Positions 36,301 through 46,500 of a stretch of DNA of 64,000 nucleotides are shown here, piece by piece (the first letter of the stretch is position 1; each line of letters begins with the position of its first letter). This DNA is from Gordionus sp. m RMFG-2023 (Eukaryota > Nematomorpha > Gordioida > Chordodea > Parachordodidae). The notes beneath the pieces were generated by a model, which was given only the letters and a program-made list of their open reading frames with translations, was not told the origin of the DNA and did no database searches. The stretch is taken from positions 78,283,561-78,347,560 of the forward strand of contig NC_088775.1 in NCBI RefSeq assembly GCF_954871325.1, written 5' to 3'. The translations under genes and the position numbers were made by a program.

Positions 36301-39300
36301 ATTAACCAATCATAAGCGTTTTTAAAGGAAATAGTTTTTGTTAAAGCATTTTAATTGGTTTGAGATAAAGTTTTAAAATGTATAGACGATAACTTAAGCG
36401 GTTATAATATCATTAAATCCATTAGCTGTTTCGAGAAGTTTGTATAATTCCCCTTGAGGAATATATTCGAATATAATAAATAGTTTTCTTTCATCATGAA
36501 AATATCCAAAGTACTGAATAATATTTGGAGGACTAACAGTAACAAAAAATGATTATCAAATAATCTCATAATTTTATTTCAAGGCTCTCTTATAATCTGA
36601 TGTCCGGTGCTATCTAAACCTTATTTTTTAAAGATCATCTATATATTAAAAAAAATGATATAAAACATATTTTATGTCTTTTATGGAATTTCATGTTTAC
36701 TTTAAGACAGACTACTAATTTGATTTTTCGTTCTTTAACGAGAAATCCATTCCCACATTTCCCTCTACCAAGGGATCGCCCAATTTCTGATTTAGAAAAA
36801 AAATATATAATGGTATTTTAAAATTCGTGATTTCAGCGCTAAGCCCTCTAGTGTTGAAAAGCAACAGCTACGCTAAGTTTTTGCTCAAATCTATCAAACT
36901 GGATATTTGATCTATGGGAGGGGGAATGAGGAGCCCTTCACATATTTGTGTGCAAGCCACAAGTACTTGTACGTGTAACCCCTCATTCATAGTTATTACG
37001 AATTCGTAAGAAGTATACAAAATATCCTATTTGTATTTATGTATACTTCACTGCATATGTATTTATTTACCTTAAAAGTAAGAGAAGGGCCGATTTTATT
37101 TTAATTTTATATTACTATATATATCTATGTTAAATGATTAGATTCCGTTGGTTCCATGTTGATGAAGAATAAATCGAAAGTAATGAATGTAGAAGGTATC
37201 TAGAAAATACATATATTTGTATAATTTATAATCTTTGTTGAATCTTCCAAAATTCAAAATTTACTTTTTAGTTTCCAGTTCATTCATGGTAACTAAAATT
37301 ATAATAAATGTCAATGCCATCTATGATAGATTCTTTTCTAGTTGTATATGTCATGGTTAGTCGCTATAAAATATCCATATATTTCATAATTTTCTATGAA
37401 AAACGTGATATAAATTTATTTTATTAGATAGTTTTTTATATGTATATAAAATGTAATTCTTTTTTATTTTTATTAATAAAATATGAAAAATTTGTCTACC
37501 TTTAAACAACGCGGGAGGGATTTTTAGTGCCCCTCCCCCCGCCTACTTATTATTAGAGCCATTTTTTGTTTATTAAAATGGTTTCTGCCAAAGGGTAATT
37601 TGACTGATACCATTTGAAATCTATTAATTTTTGCAACCCTTGAAAAGTTTAATTTGTGCGCGCTATAATAACAGACAAATAAATAAATTTTTTTTATTTT
37701 CAGACATTTAATTTTTTTTAATTACATTAAAAAATGTATAATAGCATCATAATAATTTAATTTCTACCTTATCTTTTATAAGTTATATAAAGTTTAACTT
37801 TTGTTAACTATCTATATAAATTATTCAGAAAATAAAAGTGGTGATTCTGAAAGCAGATTAATTATCGGAGCCGAAAATTTTACGATATTCATTAAAAACT
37901 CGATAACTTTTTCAAAATTCGGTGTTAAAAGGCGTAACATTATGGATAACTTTTCCTGGGAACCTGATAGACCCATTCCTCCTCCCAATCCACTTAAATA
38001 TTTAAGAACATGCAAGTGTTTTCCCTTAATTGAAATTATTATTTATATAGTATTCTAAGTAGAAATTTATAAATTTTCTAAAAAAATTTAAATGGGTAGT
38101 TAGAAAAAATAAAATATATATACTTTTTTTAAATAATTAAATTACAAATATTAAATAAGACAACACAATCGTTAGCTTGCGATTGGCGAAAGACCAGATG
38201 TTAAAAATTGTAAAGAAATGCGTTTTTTATATATTTAAATCAGGGTTAGATATTTGGCCGGTCAAATTTAATTATTCGTTTTTATGTAAATGTACAAAAT
38301 TTGTTTATAAACAAATGCATTTTGAAATAAATCGTTTGCTTTGGTGAGTCTCCCTATAGGATTTAACTAAGTTATTATTATTTTTTTTATGAACTCTTAA
38401 GTTATAACTAAGTAGCATATTAATAATTTTTTTAAACAAGTTTTTAATGTTTCTGCTTTTGGTGGAGAAGATATTGGAACAAATATAGATCTTATTTCTT
38501 GGGTCAAAGTACATTCTTTATTATTAACAATGAAACAATAAACGGATGAAATATTTTTATAAACTTAAATTTGTTTTATTCAACATTTAACATCCAAGAT
38601 ATTATCACTTATCTCTCCCGGGCATATATCACAGACAGTTTATTCAACCATAGATGCTTGCTTTTAGAGCTCTTTTGCAAATTTATAGGCGACAGGTTAT
38701 AGATGAAGCTTATCTTGAGATCATAGTTAATAAGAAAATATACCTAAACCTCGAGATTTCGCATATGCATGGAAAAAAGATTTGGTTCTTCTTTTGACCA
38801 AATCGCAAGACTAAATAATATTTTTTGGACTAATATTATAATTTTTAGGCAACATTTTTCATAAAAATAACATTTTAAAGTATTTGGCCGGTCAAATATA
38901 CGTTGTGTGAATTGACCGTGTTTGACTAATCAATTATTCGACTTGCACACCATGATTTAAATAGCTACTAAAGAGTTAGGATTAAGGAATTGTTTAAAGA
39001 TTTATAAGGTTTTAAATACAATATAGAAAAACAAATCAATTTTCTCTAATTTTTAACATTATGACTTTTTAAATAAAAAAACCTAGTTAATTTATTGATT
39101 ATTTTTCACAATCTTCTTAAATATGACTAAACTTGCCAAGAAAACTATAATTATATATATTTTAATAACAACCTTTTTTTGTTTATTAAATATAGTCAGC
39201 TTAGCCTATATTAAAATGTTTTTAACAAAAAAATATATTTGTAAAATTATAAGATATTCCCCGGAATCGCAAAATTGGTTTTGCCCAGTTTTTACATTGA

Positions 39301-40226
39301 ACGATTTATTAAATTACTCAAATTCAACCTATCAACAAGTATATAGTCAAGGCGCAATAATCGCGGTTAAAATTGATTGGAAATGTAATTTGGACAGGGA
39401 CTTAAATAAATGCATTCCTTCATATAGTTTCTCAAGAATCGATGATCCAAAGGTTAATTACTCCCCCGGGTGGAATTTCAAATATGCACAATATTTCAAA
39501 GTTATAAAGTATATTTCAATCATCAATTTTAACTCTCCACGATATATTTTTGTTATTAACTTAAGCATTTTGTGATTAGAATTTAATTTGGTCCAAAAGA
39601 ATATTGTATATTAAAAAAGGATCTAAAAATTATTAGAGATTTGATCTCTCTTTTTTTACTGGTTTTGGTATTGGATCTTAATTTTTTTTAATTTGACTGA
39701 TTATGATTATCCATACATTACATTTTATATGTTTTTATATATTCGATGCTTATCTTTAGAATTAAAACAGATATCTCTTATGTCCTGTGCCACTCTATAT
39801 ACATGTATTTTTTGAAATAGTTTGTATCGGGAATTAAGCACATAATAATTATATTCTTATTGGTAGAAAATAGTTTGCTTTATTACTTATTATTATACCA
39901 CATCAAATATATATTATATTTATCAAGGAAAATACAACCATGAAAAGAACCTTAATCAAAGTATTTGGTATACGATTTATGATATTTTCTACTGGAAGTG
40001 CAGGAAAATTTAACTTTATACCATTAATGATCAATATGGGATCAGGCCTAGCTTTAATGGGTTTTACATCTGTTATTTGTGATATTTTAAGTATATCATT
40101 TTATTACACCTTATAATTTTATTATCTTTTTTAGTACTATACTTGATGAAAAATAAAGATATTTACAAGGCTAAAAAATATGAACAATTGGAAACACATT
40201 TGTCCGACTCCGAACTTATATCATGA
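27341..40226 (+). CDS. P2RX: P2X purinoceptor (ATP-gated cation channel)
   Basis: Trimeric plasma-membrane cation channel opened by extracellular ATP. Seven exons: 27341-27734, 27780-27854, 34342-34422, 37829-38015, 39254-39500, 39928-40090, 40135-40226; phases agree and give 412 residues (human P2X4 has 388). Order: short cytosolic N-terminus with the T-P-K kinase motif, first membrane helix ending in KKGYQ, ectodomain, second helix with [15 protein letters not shown], and a tail with the YKAKK (YxxxK) surface-retention motif. All ten family cysteines are present: CPED, VFC, NSC, GRC, VCEI, AWCP, RTC, FCP, WKCN and KCIP. ATP-site residues are KIKG, AENFT and the lysine in [10 protein letters not shown]; the usual NFR is NFK. 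Introns are 45, 6487, 3406, 1238, 427 and 44 nt. The large introns hold a LINE piece, MITEs and an antisense kinase relic. Which vertebrate subtype it matches cannot be said. The gene looks intact. Confidence 0.94.
28213..28700. mobile_element. nested small repeats (family E inside family F)
   Basis: Outer element F opens GGGATGCAAATCCGAACCC and closes GAGGGGTTCACATCCTTGG; these ends are loosely inverted. It is interrupted at about 28440-28655 by a family E copy (GAGGGGCTTGAGCCCCCTG through GTGAGCCCCTGA), which matches the copy at 24530. F text (AATCTGAATCCGGACC) resumes after it. It lies in the largest P2X intron. Confidence 0.5.
29580..30665. other. GC-richer block, decayed coding-like sequence
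   Basis: About 1.1 kb in a P2X intron that is clearly less A+T-rich than its flanks, with fragmentary open stretches on the + strand such as [20 protein letters not shown] (about 30020-30080) and [20 protein letters not shown] (about 30570-30630). No family was recognised. It is probably an old mobile element. From 28700 to 29580 nothing is supported. Confidence 0.3.
31140..32260 (-). mobile_element. LINE (non-LTR retrotransposon) 3' fragment
   Basis: Read on the minus strand from 32255 downwards. First comes a reverse-transcriptase C-terminal segment ([18 protein letters not shown], the conserved GL-LN--KSE block). A thumb-like region follows ([15 protein letters not shown] then [12 protein letters not shown], matching the W-QA-LP---GGLG pattern). 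The last segment reads [46 protein letters not shown] and [18 protein letters not shown]. That order, with a D-G-LT-VPW-G----WD motif, resembles the restriction-like nuclease tail of some LINEs. It has in-frame stops and frame changes, so it is dead. No 5' part or poly-A tail was identified. Confidence 0.75.
32261..33460. other. P2X intron spacer with minor repeats
   Basis: Contains an imperfect hairpin around 32670-32700 (CGTCCCGC and GCGGGAC arms). At 33061-33155 there are two imperfect tandem copies of a roughly 47-bp unit, each starting CAGGCTGTNACT. No exon was found. Confidence 0.45.
33462..33628. mobile_element. hAT-like MITE, family C, with perfect 8-bp duplication
   Basis: A 167-bp element from TAGTGTTATAAAACAGCTC to GCCGTTTAACAACACTA with imperfect inverted halves. 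It is flanked by identical octamers GATAATTG at 33454-33461 and 33629-33636. Interior words are AACCCAATATTTCAGCC, CTTGAGATTTCGCTCATAG and GGCTAAAATATTGGGTTTTA. It inserted into the large P2X intron 27855-34341. No coding capacity; mobilisation would need a hAT transposase in trans. Confidence 0.9.
35231..35416. mobile_element. hAT-like MITE, family C, with perfect 8-bp duplication
   Basis: A 186-bp element from TAGTGTTGTTAAACAG to TTAACAACACTA, flanked by identical octamers TTCGAATT at 35223-35230 and 35417-35424. It has the same interior as the copy at 33462, including an ATCTATGAGCAAAT centre. It lies in the P2X intron 34423-37828. Confidence 0.92.
35880..36800 (-). pseudogene. Aurora-like protein kinase relic, antisense in P2X intron
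   Basis: On the minus strand, 36795-36700 reads [19 protein letters not shown] and LVVCLKV. This is the glycine loop and VAxK-lysine block of a kinase N-lobe, close to the Aurora pattern except that the loop Val is Gly and the Ala before Leu-Lys is Cys. At about 36540-36420 it reads [20 protein letters not shown] then [14 protein letters not shown], matching the Aurora HPNIL--YGYFHD----LILEYAP-G--Y block, and meets a stop soon after. Only a vague PEN-like catalytic-loop trace follows near 35920; no HRD or DFG motif was found. Frames between the blocks are interrupted. I infer a decayed retro- or segmental copy, not a working nested gene. Confidence 0.6.
38700..38850. repeat. family C repeat, diverged copy
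   Basis: CCTCGAGATTTCGCATATG, GACCAAATCGCAAGAC and TTTTTTGGACTAATATTATAA words on a worn dyad, within the P2X intron 38016-39253. That intron also holds TATTTGGCCGGTCAAAT twice in direct orientation, near 38251 and 38881. Confidence 0.4.
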
Positions 40227-40325
40227 ACCTATTTAGATTATAGTCTTAAAATGTATTATGCACACATAGATTATTGTAAATATTATTATATAATAGATAC
40301 TACATAATACAAAGTACAAATTTAC

Positions 40326-40331
40326 AATAAA
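40326..40331 (+). promoter_or_regulatory. P2X polyadenylation signal
   Basis: AATAAA 100 bases after the P2X stop codon on the coding strand. It is the first canonical hexamer downstream of that stop. Confidence 0.5.
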
Positions 40332-40765
40332 ATTTTTATAAAAAGTTATAAAATACGTATAATGTAGTTGTTTTGAAATCTTAAAGAGAAGAAAAAGAAT
40401 TTTTATTTTTAAAGTTGTTTAGCCTTTGTCAAGTTCAATAAAATTAAATTAGTAGCGAGCAAGCGACACAAGATGATTTCTTTTTCTATAATAAGAATCA
40501 TATGATCGTATAATTTATTAACTTACACTTTACAATATAAGTACATACTTATCCTTATTTCTATTTATTGATTATATTTCTGATAGATTTTTTTTGAGGT
40601 TCGGTCTATCCGGTAGAAAAATTTCAAGTGATAAAATTATATTTTAATCATATTTATTTACAGATTCTATGAACATTATATCTCAATATTGATAGTAGAT
40701 TCCTTCACATGGATTTACAAAAAGCAAAGTTGAGTTAGTAAACAAATTCAATATAGACCATAAAC

Positions 40766-41050
40766 TTAAAATTTACCAATACCCCTCCCTATAATATACA
40801 TCTTACTTAATCGGGTACGGGCTTTTCTCTCTCTTCTTATCTCCCGTAGGCGTTTAAGCAAGTGGTTTCGCCTCTTGCGCGCACAGGTAACTGCAGCCTG
40901 CCCAAAAATTGTGGATGGGCTCATCTCATAGGTTACCCCCAAATTTCTTAACCCAATTAGATGGGATGATATAGTCCAAGCGTAGCTCTGCTGTTTCATA
41001 TAGCGATAAAGGGCAATTGCGCTTATTATGACGTATATTTCTGATAGCAA
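40766..41050 (-). CDS. unrecognised GC-richer open frame
   Basis: A 94-codon open frame on the minus strand, plainly richer in G+C than its surroundings. It has a hydrophobic start (EIYVIISAIALYRY) and a strongly basic end (CARKRRNHLLKRLREIRRER). No family is recognised. It could be a small unknown gene, an exon, or a piece of a mobile element. No acceptor, donor or promoter evidence supports expression; the bounds are simply those of the frame. Confidence 0.25.
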   Translation of the reverse strand: MLSEIYVIISAIALYRYMKQQSYAWTISSHLIGLRNLGVTYEMSPSTIFGQAAVTCARKRRNHLLKRLREIRRERKARTRLSKMYIIGRGIGKF

Positions 41051-41539
41051 TACTACTGGTAAAAATTTAATATAACTTATATAAACTAACGCTGTTTGTT
41101 GTATTATGGTTTTTAAATAGCTAGAAAATCTTCCTTTCGATCAAATGAGCTATCTACCATAATATTTATAGATTTATATTAAATATTAAACTATGATGAC
41201 AAAAAATGAATATAAGAGATATGATTAATACTATCAGAAGAATAATTCACTCAAATCGGGGGAATTCATTTTAAACGTTGATTATGGCTCGTGTCTTTAA
41301 TATATTTTTTAAAATATAAATAAGCAATATTACAAAATCCATCCAATCTTAAGGTGCACTTAATAATTCTAGGTTCAACCATTTTTTTGAAAAGTCTAGA
41401 GTCTGAGGTTCATTTGGTAAAATTGTTTCATTTGTTTATGGGAGTCGGTTATAACCGGTATGAGACTATTTAACAAATAAATTAATTGTATATTTCAAAT
41501 TTATAAAGTCATAAAGGATAGTCATTCACTAGAAAAAAA

Positions 41540-42187
41540 TTTAAATATGTATTTGCAGAAGGATAATTTATTCAAAGTGGACCAAAATAAACCTTTTAAA
41601 GATATGCCTTTAATTTTTTTATTTATAAATATAGCTTTCTATAATCTCTTAACCAATGAACAACTAAGAGTGTCTAAAGGATATAGACTCGGATGCGACC
41701 TAGTTCAATATCATAATTGCATGAACTGCAATCTTCTAGTAAATGCCAAGGGAAGGCATGACTTCAACCTCATTAAAAGGACATCACCAACGTTTCATCA
41801 ATCAAATTATTAAGCCTCCTATTAAAAAAGGTTCGTATACCGAATATTCTAGAACACTGTCTCTCAACAGATGACGGCTTAAGACCTGACAGTCTGACCA
41901 CTATCTCATGGACCATGGGCAAACCCCTTGAGATTATACATGTTTCTCATCCTTCCCCACTAATATTAATAGAAACCTGCTTACTCAATCATAGAATAAA
42001 ACAATTAACAAATGCAAAAGCTTTAGGTATTTTATATTCTCACCAATAGCTGCCTCTACCAAAGGACAGTTCACTCCTTTGACTTTTAGCTTTAAAAAAA
42101 ATTTAGCTTACGAAATCAAATTGCAAACATCTGAACCAAGGGAATTCCTATTCCTCAAAAAGAACATACATCAATATTTTCAAATTT
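41540..42187 (+). mobile_element. LINE 3' fragment, second copy
   Basis: Same protein tail as the fragment at 31140-31600, here on the + strand: LLTNEQLRVSKGYRLGCDL, NLLVNAKGRHDFN, then after a frame change DDGLRPDSLTTISWTMGKPL, and an end reading SHPSPLILIETCLLNHRIKQ and SFKKNLAYEIKLQTSEPREF. It keeps the RPD part of the putative nuclease motif. In-frame stops and a frame change show it is dead. The start at about 41540 is abrupt, consistent with 5' truncation. Confidence 0.7.
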
Positions 42188-42321
42188 AACTATTGTTCCT
42201 TTTTAGAAACTTAATTTTGTTTTTCTTAAAATTATATTATTTTTACATTATTATAGATATTATATATAATAGTTTTAATAAATAATTTCAAAATTAAAAA
42301 ATAATTAATAAGAGTCAAAAT

Positions 42322-42485
42322 TAGTGTTATAAATCCGGTTCAATAATTATACGCTGAAAAAACCTTAAATTCAGTTATTCTTTAGAAAGGTCAAGAGGCT
42401 AAGGTGGTTTTGGATAAAAACTTGTTTTATTCGTTTTTCGGAATCAGTTTATAACCGGCTTAAATGAACCAATTTTACATCACTA
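42322..42485. mobile_element. hAT-like MITE, family G
   Basis: A 164-bp element from TAGTGTTATAAATCCGGTTC to TTTTACATCACTA, with inverted ends and an internal TTATAACCGGC that mirrors the left ATAAATCCGG. Flanking octamers GTCAAAAT and ATTAAAAT agree at 6 of 8. A related fragment with CGGTTATAACCGG lies near 41450. Confidence 0.7.
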
Positions 42486-42734
42486 ATTAAAATGTAATTT
42501 ATTTAAATTATTTTATATAGCCACGAAGCGCGGTTATCATACGCTATGAAAATTTAAAATATTTTTCCTTTAAATCAAGGATACTCTCACGTTTATCATA
42601 TAAATGGAGACAGTTTTTTAGCATTCAGTATTTCATTATAACATGCCATATTAAAAGTTAACTTGAGAAAAAAGTAACCCTACATTAACAATTATCGCGA
42701 AGTTGGGCGAAATATACAAAATATAATATAAATT

Positions 42735-43108
42735 AGAGATCTGCAAAGTTAGGCCCGGCCCGAAGCCCCTATTTAAAATAATCGGGTTCTGGCCGGGCCT
42801 AATATTTTAAAAAAAATTCGGATTGGGTCAGACTTTGGAAATTTTTTTAAAATATATCTAAATTTAAATTTTATATTGAATTTTTTATGTAAAATAAAAA
42901 TATTTTATTTTATTTATTGAAACTAAACGACATATAACATGTCTTTTATTTTGAGTAATTATAAAAATTAATTTCTATATTTAAATAAATTCGGGCCGGG
43001 TCGGTAAATTCTTTTAAAAAAATATCGGGTTCGGGCCAGGCCGGCAAAACTTTTTTAAAAAAAATTTCGGGCCGGGCAGGGCTTGAAAAATTAGGCCCGA
43101 TGCAGATC
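42735..43108. mobile_element. hAT-like MITE, family A, copy 2
   Basis: A 374-bp element from AGAGATCTGCAAAG to CGATGCAGATC. Inner GGCCCGGCCCGAAGC and CGGGCCGGG blocks sit in opposite orientation in the two halves around an AT-rich centre that includes GACATATAACATGTCTTTTA. It is the same family as 2531-2876, in the reverse orientation. It lies between a LINE fragment and the 3' end of the ZP gene. Confidence 0.8.
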
Positions 43109-43565
43109 AATAATATAAATATAATAATTTTACATTAATTTTTGTATATTAAGCTGTGATACGTGCTAGGTAATGCTGATTGGTAATTATACGCCGTTTT
43201 CAAATAACAATTGTAGGATGAGTTAGCTAACGAGGAAAATATGACTCCCTTGAATTTAAACAATAACTTATTAATTTGTTACTACAAATGGAGAATTTTT
43301 TTTTTTACATTTTGTGGATTGAAATCTTTTTTAATTTTGAGCTATATACGAATATAAATATTTTGAAGTTTATTATTAAATATTTTATGATATGTAAATA
43401 AACTTATACAAAGTGAGTCTCTATTATTTTTTTCCCTGATATAACTTGAGATTGGGATTCTTTTGAACAAGCGGATCGTTATATATACAAAATAATTTTT
43501 TAAAAAAGAGGCTATTATAATAAAATTCTAATAAGAAAGGCGTAAATTTAGTCATTTGAACGTTT

Positions 43566-46500
43566 TCATATTTTTTTTAATTCTATGTTCTTTTGCGACA
43601 CTGGCGAGGAAGGAAACGAGGAATCACAGTGTTTTAGGTCATTTCTATAAGGTAAATAGCAGATATCATCCGGAAGATTTTTCTGGGTTTCCTTGACCCT
43701 TTTATAACAAATATAGGTTATGGCCGATATCAAGCTGGACAATAAAATGGTTACAAATATTAGACTCGTGACTATTGTCATTTTGGTCATACAAAGATTA
43801 CGAACAATTGGATAGGATTCAAAAGCATTTTCCTCCGAAATTTGTTTTTGTGATTTAACTACTGAATAGACTAAAAATAAATGTTATCTCTAAAAAAAAT
43901 AATTATATACTTTTCTTCGTTTTGTTGATATTTTCGTCTACTTCTGGAATCTCAACTATGATTGTTTGAAATAAATTGTAAGTATTATTGTTTTTGTAAG
44001 TGAGGGTTGAAATATCTCCATTATTATATTGAGATCTTTTGCTTCTTTTTCTCCTGTTAACACCACCGTCACCAGTATATACTCCATATATACCACACTG
44101 AGGCTAATAAAAAAAATTTTTTTTAAATGGCATGATTAAAAAATATGACTATTCATAAATATCAATGCCTATTATAATTCTTATATATATTTTTTAAATT
44201 CATTATAAAAATCAATTAATCTCATTCATAAAAAAATCTTTAAATTAGTGATATTATAATATTTTCTTATCAAAAATATAATTCCAATAAATATAAATAG
44301 TCATCACTTGCTGACATCTATGGAAACAAAATTTAATGTTGCATTCGAAATACACATTTTCAACATCCGGAAACTTGAAGACCTTGAAGTGCGCATATAT
44401 TAACATATCATGCCCGAATATTTCTCTCGTTTGAGGTCCAATAATTTTACTATGAACTGGACAGCCTTGACCATCTAAAAGTTCAATCTTTCCTATGTTC
44501 ATACCGTCATGTGCAACACAATTAAGGATTGTTAGATCAAATATCCCTTCATTTTATTTTAAAATGAAAAAATAAAATAATATATATATATGCCATATGT
44601 TAATTTATCTTCTTATTATAAATTGAGTTTGGCACCAGGAGAAGCCCTCTAAACCACCAATGTAAGAAGTTAGAATCTACTTTTTAAGATTTTAGGAATC
44701 AAAACCGAAACACCTGTTTTAAAATATTCCGAACCAGAAAACCCTTTTAGTTTCAGGCTCCATAAAAAATATAATTATTTATTTAAAAATATATTTACCG
44801 ACATTATCCTGAATGGTTATAACAATCGTTCCTATTTCTCCTAATCGTAATAGACTTGCTCGAGGAGCTGTGGGCACTTTTCCGGACACGATTTTCATAA
44901 ATGCAGGAGGCATATTCATAGTTGTAGGGGCAACCTTAGATGTATCCAACATCCTATGGTAAATATATACAAGTTATTGCATATAAAGTTGTTTAAATTA
45001 CGGGACAGTTATTTGAGATGATATCTTTGGCCCATTGTTTCCTCCCATAGCGCAAGATGCTTTATAAGCGCTATCCCAGGCGGACATTATTCCAAGGTCG
45101 TTGTCGAACATGATTATTATTTTATTTTGAAAAGACGTGATTCCGTTTGTTAGATCCCAAGACTTTTTTAATATAAAAAAAATTAGGATATGCATAATAT
45201 TAAATATTAATTTTTACATCGCTGATCGTAGTACTACCGCAACCATCTAATGGTAATACCAAAGAAATGCTTAGTGATCCTTTACCAACTGTACGACAGT
45301 TTTCTATTTTGTAATACCCTTTGGCATATATAATTCCATTGAATTGTTTATTGAAATGAGTAGTAAATATCATCTGATTTTGTGGTAAATTGCAGACAAC
45401 TTGTACGTCTAAAATATATTTTTTTGAATGAATTTACAATCATAAATTAAACGATAACTTGAGAATAATTTTAATAATCGTTTATATTGGTTTTCGTAGT
45501 TTCTCCTCTTTAACTCAATAAATTGATAAATATATTTAATTTGATGTATATTATTATATCATATGAAAGTTCTATGATTATATATAACTTTTAAAAACAC
45601 TAAATTAATTGTATAAATTTTGAAAAGTATAGGCGGGGAGTGGGAAGAAAAGGTCGACTGCTAAATATTTTTTATAGGACATCTGTAGTTAAAATATGAA
45701 TCAATATCAGACCCGTAGCCAGAATATTTTTTGGAAACTTTAAAAATTTATTAGAACTATTATCATATTTTTAAAATTTCTTAACATAAATAATAAAATA
45801 TTGGATAATTCAAAATATTAATAGGAGCGAATATAAATTAAAAATATATTATTATATAAACCGCTAAGTTAATCATAATAAAATATAGAATTAAATATTA
45901 TGATTGAAATAATCTTCTTTACGTTTAAGCCAATTTTCAATAAGTTGATTTGTAGAAGATCAAACTCTATTCAATCGATTTTTTGGTGATGTACTTCTGT
46001 GATTAGTTTTTTTTCTCCTTAATGATGAAAACGTTCTCTCATTTGTTCTTTGATTATTAGTATTGTTGTCAAAATATATAGTAATTTTAATAAAATATAT
46101 TTTAACGTTTCCATGGTGTTTCTTGAAAGGTTATCTATTAGAATTAATATTTCATATTAAGATATAGATTCTGGAATCAGTTGGCCATCAGATACTTTAG
46201 AATCCTGTAAATAAATGAACTAGATATTCAAATTTTTTAATATCAAGAATCAATATATCTTCAGACGGATTGAAAGATAATAATATATATAAATTGGATA
46301 TTGCTCATTGATTTCGGTTAATAATATATTTAAAAGTTATAAGGATATTCCAAATAATTTTCGATCGAAGCAAAGCTAATATTTGAAACGATGTGTTTGC
46401 CTCGTTGCAAATTGAGGCCTGAGCAACTTAAACATATTAGTTTGATTTCGTCTCAACAATCATATATATCTATTGAAATTCTTGGTCAATATTATTTTTT

